A DNA stretch of 35,784 nucleotides from contig CALWLN010000028.1 of assembly GCA_944381535.1 (NCBI GenBank), positions 1 to 35,784 of the forward strand, written 5' to 3'. The DNA is from an uncultured Lachnospiraceae bacterium (lineage in GTDB: Bacteria > Bacillota > Clostridia > Lachnospirales > Lachnospiraceae). The position numbers and the translations under genes were made by a program. This document shows, piece by piece, positions 8,555 to 17,450 of the stretch. The notes below the pieces were generated by a model. That model saw nothing but the letters and a program-made list of their open reading frames with translations. It made no database searches and had not been told where the DNA came from. Within the stretch, counting starts at the first letter, position 1; each line of letters begins with the position of its first letter.

Positions 8555-11500
8555 ATGGCATTCACCCACCTGCATGTCCATACGGAGTACAGTCTGTTGG
8601 ACGGTTCCAATAAGATAAAAGAATACGTGGCAAGAGTCAAGGAACTGGGAATGAACAGTGCCGCCATCACAGACCACGGGGTCATGTATGGCGTCATTGA
8701 TTTTTACCGGGCTGCCAGGGCGGAGGGAATCAATCCCATTCTGGGCAGTGAGGTATACGTGGCCCCCGGCTCCCGCTTCGACCGGGAACGGGTGGAGGGG
8801 GAGGACCGCTACTACCATCTGGTGCTTCTTGCGGAAAATAACACCGGCTACAGCAACCTTATGAAAATCGTCTCCAAGGGCTTTGTGGACGGCTACTATT
8901 ACCGGCCCAGAGTGGACCGGGAGATATTGGAGCAGTATCATGAGGGGATCATCGCCTTGAGCGCCTGCCTGGCCGGTGAGATTCCGCGGCTCCTACAGCG
9001 GGGCGCCTACGATGAGGCCAAGGAGGCGGCCCTGTGGTATAAGGACATTTTCGGGGAAGAGAACTTTTTTCTGGAGCTTCAGGATCATGGGATTCCGGCG
9101 CAGAAAACCGTGAATCAGCAGCTTCTGCGCTTAAGCCAGGAAACGGGAATCGGCCTGGTGGCAACCAATGACGTCCACTATACCTACGAGGATGACGTGG
9201 AGCCTCACGATATTCTTCTTTGCATTCAGACCGGCAAGAAGCTGGCGGACGAGGACCGTATGCGCTACGAGGGCGGTCAGTATTATGTCAAGTCCGAGGA
9301 GGAGATGAAGGAAATCTTTCCTTACGCCCTGGAGGCTCTTGAAAATACCCAGAAAATCGCCGACCGCTGTCATGTGGAGATTGAATTTGGCGTTACCAAG
9401 CTTCCCAAATACGATGTGCCTGACGGTATGACAAGCTGGGAATATTTAAACAAGCTTTGTTTCGAGGGGTTAAAGCGCCGCTATCCCGATAACTACCGGG
9501 AACTGGAGGAAAAGTTAAATTACGAGCTTGATGTCATTAAGACCATGGGATATGTGGACTACTTCTTGATCGTGTGGGATTTTATTCATTTTGCCAGAAA
9601 CCGTGGGATTGCCGTGGGTCCCGGGCGGGGAAGCGCCGCCGGAAGTCTGGTGTCCTATACGCTGGAGATTACCAACATTGACCCCATCCGCTATAATCTG
9701 CTCTTTGAGCGGTTTCTAAATCCCGAGCGTGTGTCCATGCCGGATATTGACATTGATTTCTGCGTGGAACGCCGCCAGGAGGTTATCGATTATGTGGTGG
9801 AGAAGTACGGCAAGGACCGGGTGGTGCAGATCATCACCTTCGGTACCCTTGCGGCCCGTGGCGTTATCCGGGATGTGGGCCGGGTGATGGATTTACCCTA
9901 TGCCTTTGTGGACAGCATTGCCAAGCAGATTCCCAATGAGCTTGGCATTACCATAGAGAAAGCGCTGACTATGAATCCGGAGCTTCGAAGTCTCTACGCA
10001 AGCGATGAGAGTGTGAAAAAGCTCATTGACATGTCCAAACGTCTGGAAGGATTGCCCCGGCACACCTCCATGCATGCGGCGGGGGTGGTCATCAGTCAGA
10101 AATCTGTGGACGAGTATGTGCCCCTGTCAAGGGCTTCCGACGGCTCCATCACCACCCAGTTTACCATGACTACCCTGGAGGAATTAGGGCTTCTTAAGAT
10201 GGATTTCCTGGGCTTAAGGAACCTGACGGTAATCCAGAACGCCGTCCGCCTTATTCACAAAGGCGGCAAAGAGGATTTTGATATCGATAAGATTGATTAC
10301 GATGACAAGGCTGTGCTGGACTCTCTTGGCACCGGGAAAACCGACGGCGTCTTCCAGCTGGAGAGCGCCGGTATGAAGAGCTTCATGAAGGAGTTGAAGC
10401 CCCAGAGCCTGGAGGACATCATTGCCGGCATTTCGCTGTACCGCCCCGGTCCCATGGATTTTATTCCGGCCTATATCAAGGGGAAAAATAATGAGAGCGC
10501 TGTGGTATACGATTGTCCCCAGCTGGAACCGATTTTAGCGCCCACCTATGGCTGTATTGTCTATCAGGAGCAGGTTATGCAGATTGTGCGGGACCTGGCG
10601 GGGTATACCATGGGCCGGAGTGATCTGGTGCGCCGGGCCATGTCCAAGAAAAAAGGCTCCGTCATGGAGAAGGAGCGTCATAACTTTGTCTACGGTAACC
10701 CGGAGGAGGGCGTGCCCGGCTGTATCGCTAACGGTATTGACGAGCAGGTTGCCAACAAAATTTATGACGAGATGATCGATTTCGCCAAGTACGCTTTCAA
10801 TAAGTCCCATGCCGCCGCCTATGCGGTGGTGGCCTACCAGACGGCCTTTTTGAAATATTATTATCCGGTGGAATACATGGCTGCCCTGATGACCTCTGTC
10901 ATGCACAATGCCGGTAAGGTGTCCGAGTACATCTTAACCTGCCGGAAAATGGGGATTCAGGTGCTGCCCCCCGACGTCAACGAGGGAGAAGGCGCCTTCT
11001 CGGTGTCCGGTTCCGCCATCCGTTATGGATTAGCCGCCATCAAGAGCGTCAGCGGCAGCTGCATTGAAAAACTGTGCCGGGAGCGGGAAGAGAGGGGGCC
11101 CTTTAAGAGTCTGAAGGATTTTCTGACCCGCATGGAGGATAAGGATCTGAACAAGAGGATTGTGGAAAACTTCATCAAAGCCGGCGCCCTGGACGGTCTG
11201 GGCGGGAACCGGAAGCAGTTCATGATGATATACGCCACGATTCTTGACAACATTGCCCAGGAGAAAAAGAACACCATGGCCGGGCAGATGACCCTCTTCG
11301 ATCTGGCGGACGACAGCGTAAAGGAGGAATTTGAGGTCAAGCTGCCGGAGGTGGACGAGTATGCCAAGGAGACGCTGCTGGCCTTTGAGAAGGAAGTGCT
11401 GGGCGTGTATATCAGCGGCCACCCTCTGGAAGAATATGAGGAGAAATGGCGGAAAACCATCACCCGGGTGACCACGGATTTTGTTCTGGATGAGGAGAGC

Positions 11501-12037
11501 GGCACTACCAACGTCATTGACGGGGAGAGCGCCATGGTGGGCGGCATGATCGTGGATAAGACCATCAAATACACCAAGAATAACAAGACCATGGCCTTCA
11601 TCACGCTGGAGGATCTGGTGGGGACGTTGGAGATCATTATTTTCCCGAAGGATTATGAAAAAAACAGCCGTCTCCTGGAGATTGACAACAAGGTGTTTGT
11701 CCGGGGGCGGGTATCCACCGAGGAGGAGAAAAACGGCAAGCTGATCTGCGAGCGCATTTACTCCTTTGACGATACGAAAAAGGAGCTGTGGCTTCAGTTT
11801 GATACCATTGCGAGTTATCAGCAGAAGGAAGCGGAGTTGATGGAGCGCTTAAAGGAATCGGACGGGCAGGACCCGGTGATCATCTACATTGCGGGTACAA
11901 AACAGATGAAACGTCTGCCTCCCAGCAGGAATATTCAGGTGAATCCGGAGATTGTCAACGATTTAACTAACTTTCTGGGTCAAAAAAACGTAAAAGTTGT
12001 AGAGAAATTCATTGAAAATACTTCCAAAAGATATTAA
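8555..12037 (+). CDS. dnaE: DNA polymerase III alpha subunit (DnaE type)
   Basis: This 1160-residue replicative polymerase catalytic subunit has the DnaE length and layout. The N-terminal PHP domain begins HLHVHTEYSLLDGSNKI. The polymerase core contains GPGRGSAAGSLVSYTLEITN, and the catalytic aspartates lie in MPDIDIDFCVERR (about residues 397-401). The HhH and OB domains follow, with the OB fold near residues 990-1060 (MVGGMIVDKTIKYTKNNKTM). There is no inserted 3'-5' exonuclease domain, so it is DnaE and not PolC. In Firmicutes that encode both, DnaE works mainly in lagging-strand priming extension; PolC would lie elsewhere. pfkA follows in the common clostridial order. Confidence 0.98.
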   Translation: MAFTHLHVHTEYSLLDGSNKIKEYVARVKELGMNSAAITDHGVMYGVIDFYRAARAEGINPILGSEVYVAPGSRFDRERVEGEDRYYHLVLLAENNTGYSNLMKIVSKGFVDGYYYRPRVDREILEQYHEGIIALSACLAGEIPRLLQRGAYDEAKEAALWYKDIFGEENFFLELQDHGIPAQKTVNQQLLRLSQETGIGLVATNDVHYTYEDDVEPHDILLCIQTGKKLADEDRMRYEGGQYYVKSEEEMKEIFPYALEALENTQKIADRCHVEIEFGVTKLPKYDVPDGMTSWEYLNKLCFEGLKRRYPDNYRELEEKLNYELDVIKTMGYVDYFLIVWDFIHFARNRGIAVGPGRGSAAGSLVSYTLEITNIDPIRYNLLFERFLNPERVSMPDIDIDFCVERRQEVIDYVVEKYGKDRVVQIITFGTLAARGVIRDVGRVMDLPYAFVDSIAKQIPNELGITIEKALTMNPELRSLYASDESVKKLIDMSKRLEGLPRHTSMHAAGVVISQKSVDEYVPLSRASDGSITTQFTMTTLEELGLLKMDFLGLRNLTVIQNAVRLIHKGGKEDFDIDKIDYDDKAVLDSLGTGKTDGVFQLESAGMKSFMKELKPQSLEDIIAGISLYRPGPMDFIPAYIKGKNNESAVVYDCPQLEPILAPTYGCIVYQEQVMQIVRDLAGYTMGRSDLVRRAMSKKKGSVMEKERHNFVYGNPEEGVPGCIANGIDEQVANKIYDEMIDFAKYAFNKSHAAAYAVVAYQTAFLKYYYPVEYMAALMTSVMHNAGKVSEYILTCRKMGIQVLPPDVNEGEGAFSVSGSAIRYGLAAIKSVSGSCIEKLCREREERGPFKSLKDFLTRMEDKDLNKRIVENFIKAGALDGLGGNRKQFMMIYATILDNIAQEKKNTMAGQMTLFDLADDSVKEEFEVKLPEVDEYAKETLLAFEKEVLGVYISGHPLEEYEEKWRKTITRVTTDFVLDEESGTTNVIDGESAMVGGMIVDKTIKYTKNNKTMAFITLEDLVGTLEIIIFPKDYEKNSRLLEIDNKVFVRGRVSTEEEKNGKLICERIYSFDDTKKELWLQFDTIASYQQKEAELMERLKESDGQDPVIIYIAGTKQMKRLPPSRNIQVNPEIVNDLTNFLGQKNVKVVEKFIENTSKRY

Positions 12038-12082
12038 AATGGAAGAGACCAGAGTGAGGATTTGATTAGGAGGTATGAAAAA

Positions 12083-13057
12083 ATGGCAAAAGAGATTCAT
12101 ACAATAGGAGTATTGACCAGCGGCGGCGACGCGCCGGGGATGAACGCTGCCATCCGCGCGGTGGTGCGTCAGTCCATTGCAAACGGAAAGAAAGTAAAAG
12201 GAATTAAGAGAGGTTATGCAGGCTTGCTTCAGGAAGAGATTGAGGAGATGGAAGCAAAGCATGTTTCGGATATCATTCAGCGGGGCGGCACCATTTTACA
12301 GACAGCCCGCTGCCCGGAGTTCAAGCAGCCGGAGGTGCAGAAGCAGGCGGCAGAGATTTGCAGGAAGCATGGGATTGACGGTATCATCGTCATCGGCGGC
12401 GACGGTTCCTTCCAGGGGGCCCAGAAGCTGGCAAATTTAGGGATTAACACCATTGGCATTCCGGGAACCATCGATTTGGATATTGCCTGTACGGATTACA
12501 CCATTGGTTTTGACACCGCAGTGAATACGGCTATGGAGGCCATTGATAAGGTGCGTGACACTTCCACCTCCCATGAGCGCTGCTCCATTATCGAGGTGAT
12601 GGGACGTGACGCAGGCTACATTGCCCTGTGGTGCGGCATTGCTAACGGCGCGGAGGATATTTTGCTGCCGGAGAAATATGACTACGACGAGCAGAGGCTG
12701 GTGAACCACATCATCGATAACCGGAAACGGGGCAAGAAGCACCATATTATTGTCAATGCGGAAGGAATCGGCCATTCCGCCAGCATGGCGAAGCGTATCG
12801 AGGCGGCCACCGGCATGGAGACCCGCGCCACCATCTTAGGCCATATGCAGAGAGGCGGTACGCCCACCTGCAAGGATAGGGTATATGCCTCCACCATGGG
12901 AGCCATGGCTGTGGATTTACTGTGCGCAGGCAAGAGCAACCGGGTTGTGGCCTACCGCCACGGTGATTATGTGGATTACGATATTGATGAGGCCTTGGCC
13001 ATGCAGAAGAGTATTCCCGAGTATCAGTACAAGATTGCCCAGACTCTTTCCATTTAG
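12083..13057 (+). CDS. pfkA: ATP-dependent 6-phosphofructokinase
   Basis: This 324-residue cytoplasmic glycolytic enzyme phosphorylates fructose 6-phosphate. The N-terminal ATP loop is GVLTSGGDAPGMNAAIR; IVIGGDGSF (residues 103-110) has the glycine of ATP-using enzymes instead of the aspartate of PPi-using ones. The catalytic segment is GTIDLDIACTDYTIGFDTA; both aspartates (131 and 133) are kept, but the residue between them is Leu where E. coli has Asn. GHMQRGGTP is present. A TTG at 12062 could extend the frame by 7 codons, but AGGAGG at 12068-12073 favours ATG 12083. It lies 45 bases after dnaE and 11 before the methyltransferase gene. Confidence 0.96.
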   Translation: MAKEIHTIGVLTSGGDAPGMNAAIRAVVRQSIANGKKVKGIKRGYAGLLQEEIEEMEAKHVSDIIQRGGTILQTARCPEFKQPEVQKQAAEICRKHGIDGIIVIGGDGSFQGAQKLANLGINTIGIPGTIDLDIACTDYTIGFDTAVNTAMEAIDKVRDTSTSHERCSIIEVMGRDAGYIALWCGIANGAEDILLPEKYDYDEQRLVNHIIDNRKRGKKHHIIVNAEGIGHSASMAKRIEAATGMETRATILGHMQRGGTPTCKDRVYASTMGAMAVDLLCAGKSNRVVAYRHGDYVDYDIDEALAMQKSIPEYQYKIAQTLSI

Positions 13058-13068
13058 GGAGAACGCTT

Positions 13069-13848
13069 ATGATTACAAGTGTGAGCAATCCGCAGATAAA
13101 AGCGATCATACAGCTTCAGAAGAAGTCAAAAGCCCGCTGGCAGCAGCGGGTTTTTGTGGTGGAAGGCCCGAAAATGGTCTTTGAAGCGCCCGGGGAATGG
13201 GTGGAGAAGGTGTATGTGTCTGAATCATACCTTGGAAGGGTTGGGAAGATTTTTCAGAGCCTGGAAGGTCTCGCATATGAGGTAGTGGCTGATTCGGTGC
13301 TGAAGGCGGCCAGCGACACCCAGACTCCCCAGGGGATTCTGGCCCTTGTGAAAATGCCGGAGTATACGCTTGCGGATTTGCTGAAAGGCCAGGCCCCCAG
13401 CCTGTTGATTTTAGAGAGTATTCAGGACCCGGGCAACCTGGGAACCATGCTGCGCACCGGGGAGGGAGCCGGAATCAGCGGCGTCATTATGAACCGCAGT
13501 ACCGTGGATATTTTCAGTCCCAAGGTGGTCCGTTCCACTATGGGTTCCCTGTACCGGGTTCCATTTTACATTGCGGAGGATTTAAGCCGGACAATCGGGG
13601 AACTGAAGGAGCTCGGCGTATCCGTGTATGCCGCCCACTTGAAAGGGGAAAAATCCTACGATAAGGCGGATTACACCAGAGGGACAGCCTTTCTTATCGG
13701 AAATGAGGGGAACGGGCTGACGGAGGAGACGGCAGCGCTGGCGGATGAATACATTCGCATTCCCATGGAGGGACAGGTGGAATCTTTAAACGCCGCCATT
13801 GCGGCCTCCCTGCTGATGTACGAGGCCCACCGGCAGAGGCGGAGCTGA
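13069..13848 (+). CDS. TrmH/SpoU-family RNA 2'-O-methyltransferase
   Basis: This 259-residue protein has the three SPOUT motifs in order. They are LILESIQDPGNLGTMLRTGE with the motif 1 Asn and Arg, AFLIGNEGNGLTEE (motif 2), and RIPMEGQVESLNAAIAASLL (motif 3). The N-terminal segment (ITSVSNPQIKAIIQLQKK) is the usual substrate-binding domain of the rRNA-type members. It methylates a ribose in rRNA or tRNA using SAM and a knotted dimer; the exact nucleotide cannot be told from the sequence. The AGGGAG ribosome site overlaps the pfkA stop, so the two are co-transcribed. Confidence 0.93.
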   Translation: MITSVSNPQIKAIIQLQKKSKARWQQRVFVVEGPKMVFEAPGEWVEKVYVSESYLGRVGKIFQSLEGLAYEVVADSVLKAASDTQTPQGILALVKMPEYTLADLLKGQAPSLLILESIQDPGNLGTMLRTGEGAGISGVIMNRSTVDIFSPKVVRSTMGSLYRVPFYIAEDLSRTIGELKELGVSVYAAHLKGEKSYDKADYTRGTAFLIGNEGNGLTEETAALADEYIRIPMEGQVESLNAAIAASLLMYEAHRQRRS

Positions 13849-13904
13849 GACAGACGGATAACCGGCGATTATAGAGCCGGGAAAAAGGAGAAATTGGAAG
13901 CGTC

Positions 13905-14579
13905 ATGGGTTATAAAATATTGCTGGTTGACGACGATCGGGATTTAATAAAAATGTTGACCCATTATTTTTCAAGGAAGGGCTATGACATTCGAACGGCG
14001 GAAAACGGTCTGGAGGCCATGGAGCGAATCAAGGAGGGGCCGGACTTGATTTTGCTGGACATTAATATGCCGGGGATGGACGGTCTTACGGTGTGCCGGC
14101 AGATTCGGGATAAGGTGTCCTGTCCCATTTTATTTTTGACGGCCAAGGTGGAGGAACAGGACCGGGTCAACGGCCTGCTTCTGGGAGGGGATGATTATAT
14201 CTTAAAGCCCTTTAGCCTGAAGGAACTGGAAGCCCGGATTATTGCCCATTTAAAGCGGGAGGAGCGCCGGAAGCAGAAGTCGGAATACCGGTTTCAGGAG
14301 GGCCTGATGATTGACTATACGGCCAAGAAGGTACAGTTTGAGGACCGGGAGCTGGAATTTACCAGGACAGAGTATGAAATTCTGGAATTTCTGTCCCTGC
14401 ACCCGGGGCAGGTCTTCGACAAGGAGCGGATTTACGAGAAGGTCTGCGGCTATGACGCCGAGGGAGACAGCCGCGTTGTCACGGAATTAATCCGCAGAAT
14501 CCGAAAGAAACTGTCGGAGTATGCAAATGCAGAATACATTGAGACGGTGTGGGGAGTGGGATACCGGTGGAAAAAATAA
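13905..14579 (+). CDS. OmpR-family response regulator
   Basis: This 224-residue protein has an N-terminal receiver domain with the acidic pocket LLVDDDRDL (residues 6-14), phosphoacceptor Asp52 in LILLDINMPGMDG, and the switch lysine in LTAK and DDYILKPF. The C-terminal winged helix is of OmpR type (ELEFTRTEYEILEFLSLHPG, then VVTELIRRIRKKL and ETVWGVGYRWKK). It is encoded just ahead of, and overlapping, a sensor kinase gene, so the two form a pair. The signal and targets are not evident. Tandem redox-like genes start right after the pair. Confidence 0.95.
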   Translation: MGYKILLVDDDRDLIKMLTHYFSRKGYDIRTAENGLEAMERIKEGPDLILLDINMPGMDGLTVCRQIRDKVSCPILFLTAKVEEQDRVNGLLLGGDDYILKPFSLKELEARIIAHLKREERRKQKSEYRFQEGLMIDYTAKKVQFEDRELEFTRTEYEILEFLSLHPGQVFDKERIYEKVCGYDAEGDSRVVTELIRRIRKKLSEYANAEYIETVWGVGYRWKK

Positions 14580-15853
14580 GAAATCTTTCATTAAGGAAAA
14601 CCATTGTGCTGTATATGGGAATCAGCCTGGTGCTCAGCTTTTTGCTGGGGGCGGGGATTGTCCATGTGGCGGAGGTGACCCAGCAGCAGATATGGTGGCG
14701 ATATGTGGATGAAGAGGAATATTATGAAAACTGGGAGCAGGCGGAGGTAAACTATACCGTATCCATTCCACGGGTGAGCAATGATGAGATGACCGGGAGC
14801 GACGCGTTCCTCTCTGAAGTGTGTGATTTTCTCCAGACCTACGGTATTTTGGTCGTCTCCATGGCGGGCGCGGTTTTGGCGGTGGTTCTGTTTTATCGGA
14901 ATAAAATAAAGGTTCCGCTGGCGAAGCTGTCCGCAGCCTCCGCCATGATTGCCAGCAACCAGCTGGATTTTCACCTCGATTATGACTGTGAGGATGAGTT
15001 GGGCCGGCTCTGCCGGGAATTCGAGAAAATGCGGGGAGAGCTGGAGAAAAATTATCGGAGAATGTGGCGCATGGTGGAGGAGGAGAAAGCCCTGCGTTCC
15101 GCCATTGCCCACGATATCCGCACGCCGCTGACCATCCTCAAGGGGTACCAGGAAATGCTGCTGGAGTTTGTTCCGGCGGAGGATTTCAGCCGGGAGCAGA
15201 TGACGGAAATGTTGAAGGAGGGGCAGGGCCAGCTGGAACGGCTCTCAAATTTTGTAGAGACCATGCGTCGGCTGTCCGGTCTGAGGGATCGGGTGGCGCA
15301 GTATCAGGAGATGGATATTCGGACTCTTGAAAAGCTGGTGGAGGCAAGCGCAAGTGCCCTGGAAAAAGACGGGCAGAAGGAAATTTGTGTTGCGGTGAAG
15401 GAACCGGAAGGGGCGGATGAAAGAATAAATTCCACCAGGGTGAACAGGCGGGCAGATACGGAGAGAGCTTCCGGGCGGACGGTCACTGCGGAAGTCGCAG
15501 ACCGGCGCTTTTTGGCGGATGTGGATATGATTCTGGAGGTGGTGGAGAATCTTCTCTCCAACGGAGTGCGTTACGCCAGCCACCGGGTAGAGGTGGGGAT
15601 TTCGCTGGATGAGTCCGGTGAGAAGCTGGAGGTTCTGGTGGAGGACGACGGGGCAGGCTTTACCGTCAGCGGCGAGGAGGCCACTAGGGCTTATTTTCAC
15701 GCCAATCCTCAGGATGATGAGACCCATTTCGGGCTGGGCATGTATATCAGCCGCATTTACTGTGAGAAGCACGGCGGGCGGCTGCTGGTGGGCAACCGGG
15801 AGCAGGGCGGAGCCAGTGTGAAGGCGGTATTTGGGGTACGCATGGGAGTGTGA
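14567..15853 (+). CDS. Sensor histidine kinase
   Basis: About 428 residues from the GTG at 14567, which overlaps the regulator's last codons; an in-frame GTG at 14549 is possible but poorly spaced. There are two membrane segments (about residues 12-33 and 93-110) around a short extracytoplasmic loop of about 60 residues. Then come a HAMP-like region, HisKA with His182 in AIAHDIRTPLTILKGYQ, and a HATPase_c domain with VVENLLSNGVRYA, VEDDGAGF and FGLGMYISR. An arginine-rich, poorly conserved segment (about 290-320, NSTRVNRRADTERAS) sits between HisKA and the ATPase core and may be an insertion. The loop is too small for a known ligand domain, so the stimulus is unknown. Confidence 0.93.
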   Translation: MEKIRNLSLRKTIVLYMGISLVLSFLLGAGIVHVAEVTQQQIWWRYVDEEEYYENWEQAEVNYTVSIPRVSNDEMTGSDAFLSEVCDFLQTYGILVVSMAGAVLAVVLFYRNKIKVPLAKLSAASAMIASNQLDFHLDYDCEDELGRLCREFEKMRGELEKNYRRMWRMVEEEKALRSAIAHDIRTPLTILKGYQEMLLEFVPAEDFSREQMTEMLKEGQGQLERLSNFVETMRRLSGLRDRVAQYQEMDIRTLEKLVEASASALEKDGQKEICVAVKEPEGADERINSTRVNRRADTERASGRTVTAEVADRRFLADVDMILEVVENLLSNGVRYASHRVEVGISLDESGEKLEVLVEDDGAGFTVSGEEATRAYFHANPQDDETHFGLGMYISRIYCEKHGGRLLVGNREQGGASVKAVFGVRMGV

Positions 15854-15880
15854 TTTTGTCACGGTAAATGTCTTTTGAAC

Positions 15881-15952
15881 TGATATAATTGTATCAGGCT
15901 CCGAAAGCTTTTTTTGGCGGGCAGGAAGGCCTGCGTCTGCCAAAGGCTTCGG
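15881..15952 (+). promoter_or_regulatory. Extended -10 promoter and leader hairpin before the ferredoxin gene
   Basis: TGATATAAT (15881-15889) is an extended -10 box (TG-N-TATAAT) with no good -35 at the usual distance. The predicted transcript begins near 15896 with a nested stem-loop. The outer arm is CCGAA (15901-15905) with TTCGG (15948-15952). The middle arm is TTTGGC (15913-15918) with GCCAAA (15939-15944), and the inner arm is GCAGG (15921-15925) with CCTGC (15930-15934). The structure ends about 20 bases before the ribosome site AGGAGG (15971-15976). It may stabilise the mRNA or act as a leader; I do not recognise a riboswitch class. Confidence 0.5.
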
Positions 15953-15986
15953 GATAAGATGGTCAGGAAAAGGAGGATATTTGCCG

Positions 15987-16199
15987 GTGAGTGATGGAAA
16001 AAGGAAGATCCGCAAGGCTTTTGTCATGGAGAGGGACTGTGTCGCCTGTGGATGCTGTGTGAAGGTGTGCCCGAGAGAGGCCATTCGTGTGGAAAGGGGA
16101 ATCGCGGCGAAGATGGACAGGGATAAGTGTATCGGCTGCGGAAAATGCGCCAGGGAATGCCCGGCAACGGTGATTGTGATGGAGGAGGTGGCGTCATGA
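15987..16199 (+). CDS. Ferredoxin, two [4Fe-4S] clusters
   Basis: A small (about 70-residue) bacterial-type ferredoxin with two complete cluster motifs: CVACGCCVKVCPREAI and CIGCGKCARECPATVI. It carries low-potential electrons in the cytoplasm. GTG at 15987 lies 10 bases after AGGAGG; a TTG at 15981 lies only 4 bases away and is a second choice. The stop overlaps the ATG of the next gene (ATGA at 16196), a membrane protein with cysteine motifs, so the two are translationally coupled and probably work together in membrane electron transfer. Confidence 0.9.
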   Translation: MSDGKRKIRKAFVMERDCVACGCCVKVCPREAIRVERGIAAKMDRDKCIGCGKCARECPATVIVMEEVAS

Positions 16200-16780
16200 A
16201 AAAGCGTTGGTATGAGTATCTCTGGATTGCGTCTCTTCTGTACCTGGTCCTGGGCTTTTTCAATATTTTATTTGCATGGCTGGGGTTGTTGTGTTTCTTT
16301 ATTCCCCTGTTGATTTCTATCTTTGGCGGGACGAAGGGGTATTGCAACCGCTACTGCGGACGGGGCCAGTTATTTGCGCTGGTGGGAGGAACCTTCGGTC
16401 TGTCCCGGAAAAAGGATATTCCCAAATGGATGAAAAGCAAGTGGTTCCGGTATGGATTTCTGATTTTCTTTTTTGCCATGTTTTTTCAAATGCTGTGGAA
16501 TACGTATCTGGTGTTTGCGGGAGCCGGTGAATTGCGGCAGGCGGTGACGCTTTTGTGGACCTTTCAGGTGCCCTGGCATTGGGCTTATCACGGGACGGTG
16601 TTTGCGCCGGGAGTGGCGCAGTTTGCCTTTGGATTTTACAGCGTGATGTTGACCTCCACGGTGCTGGGATTTGTGACTATGCTTTTATTTAAGCCTCGTT
16701 CCTGGTGTGTGTATTGCCCCATGGGAACAATGACGCAGTTGATTTGTAAGGGGAAGAATAGTAGAAAAGCGGAAGGGTGA
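16196..16780 (+). CDS. NapH-like membrane protein with Fer4_5-type cysteine motifs
   Basis: About 194 residues with hydrophobic segments near residues 9-28, 30-46, 85-110 and 145-170. Two cysteine motifs flank the membrane core: GYCNRYCGRGQLF after the second segment, and SWCVYCPMGTMTQLIC near the C-terminus. This paired pattern is that of the polyferredoxin-like NapH/RdxA/PceC group, where it sits at the cytoplasmic membrane face. The protein lacks the separate C-terminal ferredoxin domain of NapH; the preceding ferredoxin may supply it. The natural electron acceptor is not evident. The start ATG at 16196 overlaps the ferredoxin stop. Confidence 0.75.
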   Translation: MKKRWYEYLWIASLLYLVLGFFNILFAWLGLLCFFIPLLISIFGGTKGYCNRYCGRGQLFALVGGTFGLSRKKDIPKWMKSKWFRYGFLIFFFAMFFQMLWNTYLVFAGAGELRQAVTLLWTFQVPWHWAYHGTVFAPGVAQFAFGFYSVMLTSTVLGFVTMLLFKPRSWCVYCPMGTMTQLICKGKNSRKAEG

Positions 16781-16845
16781 GATGGAAATGGAACAAAACA
16801 TCTTATGGACTTGACGAAGGGTTCTGTGTTACTTGGAGGTTAGAG

Positions 16846-17418
16846 ATGCTTGCAAAAGATGAAAACATCATGATCAGAAAGATGGAAGAAAGTGATAAAG
16901 ACTTTCAATTATTTTTAAAATGGATGACAGACCCTGAGACAATGAAATACTGGGAGGGAATGACGGAACAGTTCTCCTATGAAAGAGTCGTAAAAGAGTA
17001 CAGAGAGAGCGTGGAAGAACAAGTGGAACAGTGTATCATTGAGTATGACGGAAAATCAATCGGCTTCTGTCAATTTTGCATTTTAAATGCCCAGTATTAT
17101 GAAGTGCCCGAAATCCAATACGATAAATTTGTGAAGGAATCCGATGTTGTATATGGAATTGATATTTTTCTCGGGGAAGTGGATTATCGTGATTGCGGAA
17201 TTGGAACAAAAGCTTTAAAGTTGTTGATGAAAGCATTGTTCGAGAAATATCACGCGGACGTACTCATGATTGACCCAAAGGTTCATAATACAAGAGCCAT
17301 TCGCTGTTATCATAAATGCGGATTTAAAGATTTATTTGTTGTACCCCACAGGGAATTGCAGGATGGGATATATCATGATAGTCTGATTATGGGGGTTAGG
17401 AAAACGGATTTTGTATAA
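16846..17418 (+). CDS. GNAT acetyltransferase, AAC(6')-like
   Basis: About 190 residues from ATG 16846, which follows GGAGG by 6 bases; the frame is open earlier but has no ribosome site there. Features match the acetyltransferase half of the bifunctional AAC(6')-APH(2'') enzyme. They are LFLKWMTDPETMKYWEG, CIIEYDGKSIGFCQF, VVYGIDIFLGE, the acetyl-CoA loop DCGIGTKALKLLMK, and IDPKVHNTRAIRCYHKCGF. Members of this group acetylate aminoglycosides, but many relatives have other amine substrates. The gene is more AT-rich than its neighbours. Acetyl-CoA dependence is firm; the aminoglycoside substrate is inference. Confidence 0.85.
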   Translation: MLAKDENIMIRKMEESDKDFQLFLKWMTDPETMKYWEGMTEQFSYERVVKEYRESVEEQVEQCIIEYDGKSIGFCQFCILNAQYYEVPEIQYDKFVKESDVVYGIDIFLGEVDYRDCGIGTKALKLLMKALFEKYHADVLMIDPKVHNTRAIRCYHKCGFKDLFVVPHRELQDGIYHDSLIMGVRKTDFV

Positions 17419-17450
17419 ATGTATATGTTTGGTAAAATGGGAGGCCGGAT

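Noticed and set aside
15856-15861. TTGTCA as -35 box for the ferredoxin promoter
   Set aside because: It lies 22 bases from the TATAAT, too far; the extended TG-N-TATAAT explains the promoter better.
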